Shown: positions 7,745 through 14,901, counted from the stretch's first letter. The stretch: DNA of 27,075 nt from an uncultured Eubacteriales bacterium (GCA_934552855.1 CAKTEU010000027.1:1-27075), one strand, 5' to 3'. The notes: a model not told the origin generated them from the sequence alone. Numbers and translations are program-made.

Positions 7745-8790
7745 TGAGAACCTTCAACTATTCCGCAATCAAGGAGCAGAAGTGGGATTCGGATATCTTA
7801 GGATTGATTGCAGCCATATACAAAGAGGCCGGCAAACAGGAACTGTATTTGAAGCAGCGCCCGCAGGAACTTGAAAAGCTCGTTGAAATTGCCAAAATAC
7901 AAAGCACCGAGGCATCAAACGCCATTGAGGGCATTGTTACTACAAATACACGGATACGGCAGCTTGTTGAGGAAAGAACCGCGCCGAAAAACCGTGACGA
8001 GCAGGAGATCGCCGGATACCGTGATGTGCTGAACATTATTCACAATGATTTTGACGCGATTCCCATTACGCAAAACTATATTTTGCAGTTTCACAAAATC
8101 CTGTACAGCCACATGAACAATCCCGTTGCGGGACGTACCAAAACCGTACAGAACTATATCAGTGCCACCTATCCGGACGGACATACGGAAATTTTGTTTA
8201 CGCCGCTTTCTCCTTTTGAAACGCCGGAGGCGCTTGATAAAATCTGCGAAGAGTATAACCGCGTCATCGGAAATATGGAACTGGAACCGCTGATTGCGAT
8301 TCCGATTTTTATCCATGATTTTCTGTGTATTCATCCGTTCAACGACGGAAACGGCAGAATGAGCCGACTGCTCACCACGCTGCTTTTATATCAAAACGGT
8401 TTTTTCGTAGGCAAGTATATTTCGCTTGAAGCCAAAATCGCCAAAAATAAAGATTTGTACTATGATGCGCTGGCGCAGTCCCAAAACGGCTGGCATGAGG
8501 GGACGGAAAATGTTCTGCCCTTTATCAAGTATCTGCTCGGGACAATTTTGGCGGCATACAAGGACCTGAATGAGCGTGTGGCGCTTGTGGAAACCAAACT
8601 GCCCGCGCTTGAAATGGTGCGCAGAGCCAGCGAAAATAAAGTCGGACGGTTCAACAAACAGGATATTCGTGAACTCTGCCCGACCCTCAGCGACAGCTCC
8701 ATCGAGGGCGCTTTGCGCCAGCTGGTATCAGACGGTGAACTGAAAAAAGAGGGCAAAGGAAAAAACACCTGCTACTTCCGATTAAAATAA
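7744..8790 (+). CDS. Fic-family protein (AMPylase-type) with C-terminal winged-helix
   Basis: A 348-residue Fic-domain protein. Such enzymes usually transfer AMP from ATP to a hydroxyl group on a target protein. The active-site motif HPFNDGNGRMSR is at 197-208, with H197 catalytic and D201 binding the metal. An N-terminal inhibitory helix SNAIEG (58-63) fits the (S/T)xxxE(G/N) motif of self-inhibited class II Fic proteins; E62 would block ATP gamma-phosphate binding. Residues about 285-348 resemble a winged helix (KQDIRELCPTLSDSSIEGAL, then a hairpin ending CYFRLK), which could bind DNA. The ATG follows GGAGG by 7 nt. It is transcribed alone, divergent from the hsd operon, from a promoter covered with repeated operator half-sites, so autoregulation through the winged helix is plausible. 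The target is unknown. Confidence 0.93.
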   Translation: MRTFNYSAIKEQKWDSDILGLIAAIYKEAGKQELYLKQRPQELEKLVEIAKIQSTEASNAIEGIVTTNTRIRQLVEERTAPKNRDEQEIAGYRDVLNIIHNDFDAIPITQNYILQFHKILYSHMNNPVAGRTKTVQNYISATYPDGHTEILFTPLSPFETPEALDKICEEYNRVIGNMELEPLIAIPIFIHDFLCIHPFNDGNGRMSRLLTTLLLYQNGFFVGKYISLEAKIAKNKDLYYDALAQSQNGWHEGTENVLPFIKYLLGTILAAYKDLNERVALVETKLPALEMVRRASENKVGRFNKQDIRELCPTLSDSSIEGALRQLVSDGELKKEGKGKNTCYFRLK

Positions 8791-8808
8791 TTTTTACGGC
8801 ACAAACCC

Positions 8809-8844
8809 GCAGCCCCGCACCTTTTGATTGAGGTGCGGGGCTGC
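8809..8844 (+). terminator. Strong 14-bp hairpin after the Fic gene
   Basis: GCAGCCCCGCACCT (8809-8822) pairs perfectly with AGGTGCGGGGCTGC (8831-8844) across an 8-nt loop. It begins 19 nt after the fic stop and lies between convergent genes. Neither side has a long T-run, so termination may be inefficient, or the hairpin may mainly protect the 3' end of the transcript. Confidence 0.65.
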
Positions 8845-8866
8845 GATGTTCATTTATAACGATTTT

Positions 8867-9088
8867 TTAATCGTCATAATCGGGATAGTCGGGAGCCCAA
8901 TCAGGCCACAGTTGCGCTTTGTTTCTGCGGCGAGAATTGTGAACTTGCTGATGTGTCTTATGATTGGGGTTCATTTGGTTTGAATGATTATCCTTGTTCG
9001 TTTTGTATGCCTTGTTGTTCGGATTATTCTGATTTGACCAATCATCCAGTTGCTTTTGGGTATGCGTTTTCCCAGACACTTTTTTCAT
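8867..9088 (-). CDS. Small Asn/Pro-rich repeat protein of unknown function
   Basis: A 73-residue hydrophilic protein. The ATG at 9088 is chosen because AAAGGAG lies directly upstream; an in-frame ATG farther out would begin inside the terminator hairpin. After a basic start (MKKVSGKTHTQKQLDDW) it has two related units, SNQNNPNNKAY (about 18-28) and SNQMNPNHKTH (about 36-46), then a basic patch SRRRNK and an acidic aromatic tail WPDWAPDYPDYDD. There is no signal peptide or membrane helix. I recall similar short NQxNPN proteins in gut Clostridia without a known role. It is preceded by a long structured leader ending in an intrinsic terminator, so expression may be controlled by attenuation. Confidence 0.75.
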   Translation of the reverse strand: MKKVSGKTHTQKQLDDWSNQNNPNNKAYKTNKDNHSNQMNPNHKTHQQVHNSRRRNKAQLWPDWAPDYPDYDD

Positions 9089-9109
9089 TGCTTTCTCCTT
9101 TCTGAACCG

Positions 9110-9140
9110 AAAAAATCCACGCACTTGCATCGTGCGTGGA
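9110..9140 (-). terminator. Intrinsic terminator/attenuator just upstream of the small repeat protein
   Basis: On the minus strand TCCACGCAC (9140-9132) and GTGCGTGGA (9124-9116) form a perfect 9-bp stem with a 7-nt loop, followed by six T residues (9115-9110). The ribosome binding site of the small gene follows within about 15 nt. It can end the upstream RNA or act as an attenuator. Confidence 0.8.
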
Positions 9141-9410
9141 CTACGATTTCAGATCATACAATCGCTTTACACGCAACAAAACAAGACCGACACAAACACA
9201 TCGGTTCGAATTGTGGTGTAAAGCAGTGAAACAGCAGGGGGACAACAAAAGTCAACACACAGCCGCTTTCTTGATTTCATAATGAGAATTTGAAAGAAAT
9301 CAATAGTTTCAATGATTTACTCATGTCATTAAAAGGCCAAATTCCTCCCAATCTAATTCGTACTCTCATGATACGAATAATCAATGTTGGGGAACACATT
9401 ACCTCTTAAC
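9110..9410 (-). ncRNA. Candidate structured noncoding RNA or leader, about 300 nt
   Basis: The stretch runs from a strong minus-strand promoter (9445-9417) to an intrinsic terminator (9140-9110) and holds no good reading frame. It contains perfect complementary segments: 9356-9362 with 9372-9378 (7 bp, ATTCGTA/TACGAAT); 9311-9315 with 9326-9330 (5 bp); 9271-9278 with 9296-9303 (8 bp, TTGATTTC/GAAATCAA); and 9164-9172 with 9216-9224 (9 bp, GCTTTACAC/GTGTAAAGC), which encloses 9186-9190 with 9201-9205 (5 bp). It lacks the T-box motif and I could not match it to 6S RNA, tmRNA or a known riboswitch. It may be an independent small RNA, or a leader that controls read-through into the repeat-protein gene. 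Confidence 0.55.
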
Positions 9411-9416
9411 AAATAT

Positions 9417-9445
9417 ATTATATCACATATTAAGAGTTTTTGCAA
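9417..9445 (-). promoter_or_regulatory. Promoter of the candidate ncRNA / small repeat protein
   Basis: TTGCAA (9445-9440) and TATAAT (9422-9417) are separated by 17 bp on the minus strand, with a consensus -10. The predicted start is near 9410, more than 300 nt before the small gene. Confidence 0.75.
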
Positions 9446-9784
9446 TAGGATTTCACACAATCAGATTCTTCAAACGGAGCACTTCTGTATAATGTCAAAA
9501 CGAAAAGAAGCAAAGTACATTTTTTTCTGCCGGTTTGAACCCTAACCTGTAAAGACCGCACATGACTTTTGGTGCGGTTGCCCGCAACCGGGTATTTTGA
9601 AAATCGGTAAATTTCCGTCCGAAAAAAATTATTCTAATGTAACAAGAAGTAGGCAAGCCTTGAAAAGCCTTATTTTATGCGGTATTTGACGGTTCTTAAT
9701 TCTAATATTTACGGGCGAAAAAGAGCATAAAACCGGCTCGAAAAAGCGGCAGAAGCACAAAAAATCAAGGCAAAAGGATTTTCA
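9446..9784 (+). other. Non-coding stretch with two overlapping hairpins
   Basis: No convincing gene is seen. ACCGCAC (9555-9561) can pair with GTGCGGT (9572-9578), while GGTTG (9576-9580) can pair with CAACC (9585-9589). The two stems share bases and are mutually exclusive. The remainder is AT-rich and may be the worn edge of an inserted element next to the tRNA-Ser gene. Confidence 0.4.
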
Positions 9785-9828
9785 CCGAATAGAAAGAACC
9801 CTTGAAAACACTGGGTTTTCAAGGGTTC
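9785..9828 (-). terminator. Terminator of the tRNA-Ser transcript
   Basis: A perfect 14-bp stem, GAACCCTTGAAAAC (9796-9809) with GTTTTCAAGGGTTC (9815-9828) and a 5-nt loop, lies 3 nt past the tRNA 3' end. A T-rich stretch follows on the minus strand. Confidence 0.8.
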
Positions 9829-9831
9829 CGT

Positions 9832-9920
9832 TGGCGGAGAGGATGGGATTCGAACCCATGTGACGTTGCCGTCAAACTGATTTCGAGTCAGCCCCGTTAT
9901 GACCACTTCGATACCTCTCC
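9832..9920 (-). tRNA. tRNA-Ser (anticodon CGA)
   Basis: The 5' acceptor strand GGAGAGG (9920-9914) pairs with CCTCTCC (9842-9836), then discriminator G and an encoded CCA (9834-9832). The anticodon stem CTGA/TCAG encloses the loop CTCGAAA, giving anticodon CGA, which reads UCG. A long variable arm and the T-arm GGGTTCGAATCCC are present, as expected for a class II tRNA. Its reading direction matches the truncated copy upstream, and it may share that copy's promoter. Confidence 0.96.
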
Positions 9921-10071
9921 ATGTATGTTAACTCGGAAAACCGAAATTAACGCAAGTATTCGGTTGTATTAGAATTTCTGTTAGAACTCACGGTGTGCCT
10001 GCGGCGGGCAAGTGCCCGAAACCCGCACGGTTAAAGGCTTTGCGGAATATGGGCTTCCGTCAGCCGATGGA

Positions 10072-10112
10072 GATTTCGAGTGCTGCACCTTCGACCACTC
10101 GGACAACTCTCC
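10072..10112 (-). pseudogene. Truncated tRNA-Ser (5' half only, anticodon CGA)
   Basis: The 41 nt from GGAGAGT (10112) through the D-arm (TCCGAGTGGTCGAAGG) to the anticodon loop CTCGAAATC (10080-10072) are a clear class II tRNA-Ser 5' half. Past the anticodon loop all tRNA features are lost: the 3' anticodon strand does not pair, and no variable arm, T-arm or ACTCTCC acceptor strand follows. The break lies within ACTCGAAATC, a 10-mer shared with the intact tRNA-Ser. The fragment keeps a strong promoter at 10186-10158. Confidence 0.85.
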
Positions 10113-10157
10113 ATAATAGATATACGGCAAAAATCTTTGCCTTTTTGTTACCGATAA

Positions 10158-10186
10158 ATTTTATCAAAAATGTGTTCGCTTGTCAA
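10158..10186 (-). promoter_or_regulatory. Promoter of the tRNA-Ser region
   Basis: On the minus strand TTGACA (10186-10181) and TAAAAT (10163-10158) are 17 bp apart, a near-consensus pair. The predicted start near 10150 is about 38 nt before the truncated tRNA and reads on toward the intact tRNA-Ser. The rest of 10113-10238 holds nothing else I recognise. Confidence 0.75.
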
Positions 10187-10238
10187 TAGATTTTGCCAAC
10201 TTATTTTAAAAAATCAGGGTGAAACATAATGAAGAGTA

Positions 10239-10907
10239 TTATTGCTTCGGCTTGTTTTTTGCTTTTTCAATCGTTTTGTTTAAAAGCTCGCTTTCCGTTT
10301 TGTCAAAAGAAAAACTCAGTTCTTCGCCGGTTTTCGGGTGAGTGAAACCAATACTTTTTGAAAAAAGGGCAATTGTTTTTTCCTCATCCTTTGCACCGTA
10401 ACGTTTGTCACCGAAAAGGGGACAGTGCCTTGAAGAAAACTGAACACGAATTTGATGGGTGCGACCCGTTTGAAGCCTCACACTCAAAAGCGAATAAGGC
10501 TCGTTGCAGCAGACATCTTTCAAAAGCGTTTCATATTCGCAAACGGCTTTTTTGACTCCCTTGCGCTCACGCCCCACAACAAAAACCTTGTTTTTCTTTG
10601 AATCTTTGAAAAGGAGGTCTTCAAGAATTCCGCTTTCCTTTTCCGGTGTGCCGTGAACAAGGGCAAGGTATTCTTTTTGAAGTTTTCTTTCCGCCGCCTG
10701 ACGTGAAAGCGAAGAAGCCGCATTTTTTGTTTTTGCATACACCATAACGCCGCCGACATTGCGGTCAAGGCGGTGTATCGGATAAATTTCGCCGCCTGTG
10801 TGTGCTTTCAGCGCAGTGATGAGGCAATCTTTTCCCTCACCCTGAGAAAGCATTCCCACGGGCTTTATGCAAACAATTACGCTTTCGTCTTCAAAAAGTA
10901 TTTTCAT
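10239..10907 (-). CDS. RluA-family pseudouridine synthase
   Basis: A 222-residue enzyme that isomerises specific uridines of rRNA or tRNA to pseudouridine. The catalytic core HRLDRNVGG is at 45-53 with D48 as the catalytic aspartate; RluA enzymes usually read HRLDxxTSG, so N50 and V51-G52 are a mild variant. The substrate-binding strand LQTGRTHQIRVQF and the later GDKRYG motif are typical. There is no N-terminal S4 domain, so it is the short RluA-like form. A TAA in frame just upstream fixes the ATG at 10907 as the earliest start; the AAAGGA site is somewhat distant (about 14 nt). It follows rny in the same direction, after a terminator. The exact RNA site cannot be predicted. Confidence 0.9.
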   Translation of the reverse strand: MKILFEDESVIVCIKPVGMLSQGEGKDCLITALKAHTGGEIYPIHRLDRNVGGVMVYAKTKNAASSLSRQAAERKLQKEYLALVHGTPEKESGILEDLLFKDSKKNKVFVVGRERKGVKKAVCEYETLLKDVCCNEPYSLLSVRLQTGRTHQIRVQFSSRHCPLFGDKRYGAKDEEKTIALFSKSIGFTHPKTGEELSFSFDKTESELLNKTIEKAKNKPKQ

Positions 10908-10926
10908 CTTTGTTTATCATTCCTTT

Positions 10927-10961
10927 AAAAAGGCCGCCGCAGAAAAATGCGACGGCTTTTT
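10927..10961 (-). terminator. Bidirectional terminator between rny and the pseudouridine synthase gene
   Basis: GCCGCCGCA (10933-10941) pairs with TGCGACGGC (10948-10956) with one wobble pair. It is flanked by five A residues on the left and five T residues on the right, so it can end transcripts in both directions. It lies just after the rny stop. Confidence 0.8.
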
Positions 10962-10971
10962 GACTTCGGTT

Positions 10972-12528
10972 TTATTTTGCGTAGTCAACGGCTCTTGTTT
11001 CACGAATCATGTTGATTTTAATCTGACCCGGATATTCAAGTTCGTCTTCAATCTTTTTGACAATTTCATGAGCAAGAAGTGCCATTTGATCGTCGTTGAC
11101 TTTTTCGGGCTTGACAATGATTCTGACTTCACGTCCGGCCTGAATTGCAAAAGCTTTTTCAACGCCTTTGAATGATTCCGAAATTGCTTCAAGCTGTTCA
11201 AGGCGTTTGATGTAATTTTGAAGATTTTCTCTTCTTGCACCGGGACGAGCCGCCGAAATTGCGTCCGCCGCCTGAACAAGGCAAGCTATGATGCTTTTCG
11301 GTTCAACGTCGCCGTGGTGAGCCTGAATTGCATTGATAATAATATCGTTTTCCTTATACTTTTTGGCATATTCAACGCCGAGTTCGATGTGTGAGCCGTC
11401 CTGTTCGTGGTCAACGGCTTTACCGATATCGTGCAGAAGGCCCGCACGCTTTGCAAGTTTTATGTCTGCGCCGAGTTCCGCTGCCATAAGACCTGCAATA
11501 TAGGAAACTTCAAGTGAATGGTTCAAAACGTTCTGACCGTAACTTGTGCGGTATTTGAGTCGGCCGAGAAGCTTGACAAGTTCGTTGTGGATTCCGTTTA
11601 CGCCGGCATCAACAACCGCTCTTTCGCCGGCCTGGCGGATTGCCTGTTCAACTTCACGTTTTGATTTTTCATAAATTTTCTCAATGAGTGCCGGGTGAAT
11701 ACGTCCGTCGGCAATGAGCTTTTCAAGCGTGATTCTTGCAATTTCTCTTCGAACGGGGTCGAACGAAGAAAGGGTGATTGCTTCGGGCGTGTCGTCAATG
11801 ATGAGGTCAACGCCGGTGATTGTTTCAAGCGTTCTGATGTTGCGGCCTTCACGTCCGATGATTCTTCCCTTCATTTCATCGTTGGGAAGGGCAACAACGG
11901 AAACCGTTGCTTCCGAAACGTGGTCGGCGGCGCAGCGTTGAATCGCCGTTGTGATAATCTCTCTTGCGAGAGCGTCGGACTCGTCACGAACCTTTTGTTC
12001 ATATTCCATGATTTTGACCGCTTTTTCTCTTGTGAGAGTTTCTTCCAATAATTGAAGTAAATATACCTTGGCTTGTTCTTTTGTATAGCCCGATATTTTT
12101 TCAAGCATTTCTAACTGACTTCTTTTGATGCTTTCTGCTTCGGCAAGTTGGGTTTCGGACTGCTTGATTTTTTTATTCAGCAGTTCTTCTTTTTTCTCAA
12201 GTGAATCAGTCTTTTTGTCAAGAGCTTCTTCTTTTTGGATAATTCTTCGTTCCTGGCGTTGAACTTCGTTTCGTCTTTCGCGAAGTTCTTTTTCGGTTTC
12301 GGTACGGGACTTGTGAATTTCATCCTTAGCTTCAAGAATAGCTTCTTTCTTTTTTGTTTCTGCTTCGTTAACCGCTTGATTTATAATGCGGGTAGCTTCT
12401 TCATTCGCAGAACCGAGAAGACCTTCGGCGGTTTTTTTTCTGTGTATACCGCCAAGTATAAAGCCGATAATTCCAAACGCAACCGCACAAACAATTGCTA
12501 CGATTACGGGTACTAACCAATCTCCCAA
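10972..12528 (-). CDS. rny: Ribonuclease Y
   Basis: RNase Y, the membrane-bound endoribonuclease that starts mRNA decay in Firmicutes; 518 residues, normal length. Order of parts: one N-terminal transmembrane helix (about 6-26, VPVIVAIVCAVAFGIIGFIL), a long charged coiled coil (about 40-200), a KH RNA-binding domain with GRIIGREGRN (221-230), and a metal-dependent HD domain with LLHDIGK (H366, D367) and QAHHGD. The start is TTG at 12528, supported by AAGGAGGTG about 9 nt upstream. A promoter (12689-12661) and a leader hairpin with a T-rich tail precede it, so leader attenuation or autoregulation is possible. A terminator follows. Confidence 0.97.
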   Translation of the reverse strand: MGDWLVPVIVAIVCAVAFGIIGFILGGIHRKKTAEGLLGSANEEATRIINQAVNEAETKKKEAILEAKDEIHKSRTETEKELRERRNEVQRQERRIIQKEEALDKKTDSLEKKEELLNKKIKQSETQLAEAESIKRSQLEMLEKISGYTKEQAKVYLLQLLEETLTREKAVKIMEYEQKVRDESDALAREIITTAIQRCAADHVSEATVSVVALPNDEMKGRIIGREGRNIRTLETITGVDLIIDDTPEAITLSSFDPVRREIARITLEKLIADGRIHPALIEKIYEKSKREVEQAIRQAGERAVVDAGVNGIHNELVKLLGRLKYRTSYGQNVLNHSLEVSYIAGLMAAELGADIKLAKRAGLLHDIGKAVDHEQDGSHIELGVEYAKKYKENDIIINAIQAHHGDVEPKSIIACLVQAADAISAARPGARRENLQNYIKRLEQLEAISESFKGVEKAFAIQAGREVRIIVKPEKVNDDQMALLAHEIVKKIEDELEYPGQIKINMIRETRAVDYAK

Positions 12529-12610
12529 AGTAGCAGCACCTCCTTCTTTTTAAAAATTCTCCACTAAAAATCATCAAAAGAATTGCAGTAATGTTACTCG
12601 AAGACAGCGT

Positions 12611-12638
12611 AAATAAAAAGTAAAGTTTTTTGCTTTAC
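12611..12638 (-). promoter_or_regulatory. Weak terminator-like hairpin in the rny leader
   Basis: On the minus strand GTAAAG (12638-12633) and CTTTAC (12625-12620) form a 6-bp stem with a 7-nt A-rich loop, followed by TTTTTATTT. It lies between the rny promoter and start codon. It could be a weak attenuator, or could stop read-through from the upstream gene. Confidence 0.4.
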
Positions 12639-12660
12639 GATGCAAATCGCTATCCTTGAT

Positions 12661-12689
12661 ATTTTAAACCATTTGTTCAAAAATGTCAA
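12661..12689 (-). promoter_or_regulatory. rny promoter
   Basis: TTGACA (12689-12684) and TAAAAT (12666-12661) are separated by 17 bp on the minus strand. The predicted leader is about 125 nt. Confidence 0.75.
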
Positions 12690-12756
12690 GTGCAACAAAG
12701 CAAACTTATGTTGGAAATATACAAAAATTTTTGCCCGAAAAAGCAAACAAAATGAA

Positions 12757-12788
12757 TGCGCCGCAAGCCTGTAAAGGAAAGCGGCGCA
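12757..12788 (-). terminator. Hairpin after the large secreted protein gene
   Basis: TGCGCCGC (12757-12764) and GCGGCGCA (12781-12788) form a perfect 8-bp stem with a 16-nt loop, 17 nt past the stop of the upstream minus-strand gene. A T-rich but interrupted tail follows on the minus strand. Confidence 0.6.
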
Positions 12789-12804
12789 AATTATTTTAAT
12801 ATTT

Positions 12805-14661
12805 TTAATTGTCATAATCGTCTTTTTTGTCGGCATTTTGGGTCAAATCCGCTTCTGACGAAGTCTTTTTGCGCTTTGTCCAAATGTAACCGGCAAGACC
12901 GCCGAGGGCGATTATTCCCGTTGGTGCGGCGGCAACTTCGGGATTTTCTTTGATTGTTTCAACCGTCTTTTGAACGAATGAGCGGTTTTCGGTTGTTGAT
13001 GTCATTGAGGAATAAGCCGAAAGTGCTTTTAAGGCTTGCTCATCATTTGCAAAGGTTTCACTCATAAGCTCGGCAAGATAGCTGAAATCAACGCCGCTTG
13101 AGCTTTTTTCGGGGCTTGAATTGTAGCCGGAGTTTGAAGAAGCGGCAGTGTTATCGGTTGCATAGGTTGTGAGAATGCCGGAGCTGCCTTTTGAATTTGA
13201 AGCCGAGGAAGCGGTTGTTGAAAGTGCGGAATCGATATTGCCCATAACGTTGTCAACAATTCCGCTTGCCTTTTTGCTGTCTGACGGAAGAGCACTGTTG
13301 ATTGCGTCTTGAATTTCGGCAACAACTGTGTTTTGAGCGGTGCTGTTTTTGGTTTCGGCCGAGGATTTTCTGATAACGTTGAACGTATAAGTCACGGTTT
13401 CCGGCGGATTGAGAGTGTCGGAATAGGTGACAACAAGTTCAATTTTATCGGTTGATTTTTCGGCATCGATCGCATAGCCGACCGTCTGGCTCGGACTGAT
13501 ACCGTTGCCCGCAAGAGTCATTGAAAGGCAAAGGTTGCTGCCGCCGAGCTGTTCGGCAATTGCAAACGGAGTGAACCAGATTTTTGTGCAGTCGTTTGCA
13601 ATATAAAGCTTATAATTGAAAATATCACTGTAAAATTCTTCGTCAAGCGGAAACCTTCCGTTTTTGCAGGCAAGGTCGAAAAGAGTTTCGCAGCTGTCAT
13701 CGGTTGAATAATTGACCTGACTTTCATCAAGCATTGTTTGAAGAATAACTTTTGCAACGGCATTTTTTTCTTTGTTGTTGGTTGCAACGATAAGGCGAAC
13801 CGGGTCGATTTTTACTGTGTATGCCGTGTTAAGAATCGAAGCAAAGTATGCATAATCGACATATTCCTTTTCGGTATCGGAAACCTTGTCAAAAGCGTCA
13901 AACGGAACATCGTAATTATTGGAAGAGGCGGTGAGAACCTTTGCCCAATAGAAAACTTCGTCGTTGCTCGGATTTTTGCTGACGGGAACAAAATCAAACT
14001 TTGAAATGTAGGTTTTAAGGCTGCTTATCGCAACGCCGCCGAGGGTGTCAACTCCCGAAGGAAGGAACGTTCCGGTGAGTTCGGCAATGATGATGCAAAT
14101 TGCGTTGTCAAGGGTAATTCCCTGCGGAAACGTTACATTTTTGTTATAAAGGGTATAAACGGCATCATATTTGATTGCGGCATATATTACGGCAACCTTA
14201 ATGTCGTCCTCGCTTGTTCTAAGGGCGGGGAGGGTAATTCCGCAATTTCTGACATACGCTCTCATTGATTCGATATCTTTTGTCATGCCGAGGGCGGTGA
14301 CCATGTAATAAAGAATGTTCACAACCTGTCCGTAGGCGGAGGAGACTGTGTCTTCATCAATGAGGTTAAGAATTGAGTAGTTGTTGACTTCATTGATAAA
14401 TTCGTCATATGTAAGGCTGTATTTGTAGTCGCCGTCGGGAACAAGACGTGCAGAGGTTATTGCCGTTGTGCTGTCGCGGATAACAACGTTGTCAAGCCAT
14501 GCTTTGCTATATTGGGGTGAAGCGGCACGGGGATTGCCGGGAAGAACCTTCATGTTTCCGTTTTCAACAACAACGCTTGCCGAAGCGTAAAACGGCGCAC
14601 AGAAAAGGCCTGCGGTAATCAGCAGGACAAGTAAAAACGAGCAAAGTCTTTTTATATTCAA
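12805..14661 (-). CDS. Large secreted, membrane-anchored protein of unknown function
   Basis: A 618-residue extracellular protein whose family I do not recognise. The TTG at 14661 is preferred because GAAGG lies 8 nt upstream; a TTG at 14667 would be too close. It has a signal peptide (basic NIKRL, hydrophobic SFLLVLLITAGLF, cleavage near ASA), then a long helical globular part. A strand-rich segment near the middle (EKSTDKIELVVTYSDTL, then VTYTFNVIRK) looks like a cadherin-like or Ig-like beta domain. A Ser/Thr/Asn-rich linker and one C-terminal membrane helix (about 577-595, GIIALGGLAGYIW) lead to a basic stop-transfer KRKK and a short acidic tail. This is a type I membrane topology without LPXTG. 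It may serve cell-surface adhesion or sensing. It has its own promoter and a terminator. Confidence 0.85.
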   Translation of the reverse strand: MNIKRLCSFLLVLLITAGLFCAPFYASASVVVENGNMKVLPGNPRAASPQYSKAWLDNVVIRDSTTAITSARLVPDGDYKYSLTYDEFINEVNNYSILNLIDEDTVSSAYGQVVNILYYMVTALGMTKDIESMRAYVRNCGITLPALRTSEDDIKVAVIYAAIKYDAVYTLYNKNVTFPQGITLDNAICIIIAELTGTFLPSGVDTLGGVAISSLKTYISKFDFVPVSKNPSNDEVFYWAKVLTASSNNYDVPFDAFDKVSDTEKEYVDYAYFASILNTAYTVKIDPVRLIVATNNKEKNAVAKVILQTMLDESQVNYSTDDSCETLFDLACKNGRFPLDEEFYSDIFNYKLYIANDCTKIWFTPFAIAEQLGGSNLCLSMTLAGNGISPSQTVGYAIDAEKSTDKIELVVTYSDTLNPPETVTYTFNVIRKSSAETKNSTAQNTVVAEIQDAINSALPSDSKKASGIVDNVMGNIDSALSTTASSASNSKGSSGILTTYATDNTAASSNSGYNSSPEKSSSGVDFSYLAELMSETFANDEQALKALSAYSSMTSTTENRSFVQKTVETIKENPEVAAAPTGIIALGGLAGYIWTKRKKTSSEADLTQNADKKDDYDN

Positions 14662-14762
14662 GAGCAAAACCTTCTTTCATCTCATTCAAAAAAGCGAGGA
14701 AACCGAACCGGTAAAAAAACACCGGTGCACAATACATAGTACAAACCATTTTATACTCTGTT

Positions 14763-14791
14763 ATAATACAACCTTTTTCAATTAAAGTCAA
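14763..14791 (-). promoter_or_regulatory. Promoter of the large secreted protein gene
   Basis: On the minus strand TTGACT (14791-14786) and TATTAT (14768-14763) are separated by 17 bp. The predicted start near 14755 gives a leader of about 95 nt. Confidence 0.7.
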
Positions 14792-14872
14792 CCGAAGAGA
14801 ACGAAATTTCAAGTTAATTCACGAAGTTTTTGAAAAATGTTTTTAACAATTTTTTAATTTTCCAAAAATCTA

Positions 14873-14901
14873 TCGACATTTGTTGAACAGAATGATAGAA
14901 T
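14873..14901 (+). promoter_or_regulatory. Promoter of the M28 peptidase gene
   Basis: TCGACA (14873-14878) and TAGAAT (14896-14901) are 17 bp apart, with TGA before the -10 giving an extended -10. It is divergent from the promoter at 14791-14763. Nothing else is seen in this intergenic stretch. Confidence 0.65.

Noticed and set aside
9150..9235. tRNA-like T-arm (GGTTCGAAT) on the plus strand
   Set aside because: The 9-bp outer stem spans only about 60 nt and lacks D and anticodon arms; it is better explained as part of the structured RNA on the minus strand.
9110..9410. T-box riboswitch
   Set aside because: No AGGGTGGNACCGCG-type motif precedes the terminator, and the gene behind it is not an amino-acid gene.
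9709..9906. Leftward frame covering the tRNA-Ser
   Set aside because: It lies over a clearly folded tRNA and its terminator.
9921..10112. Group I intron in the anticodon loop of tRNA-Ser
   Set aside because: No 3' exon (T-arm and acceptor strand) follows within the next 150 nt and no intron core is evident; truncation explains it better.
9995..10189. Rightward frame across the half tRNA-Ser
   Set aside because: It is antisense to the tRNA fragment and its promoter, with no family match.
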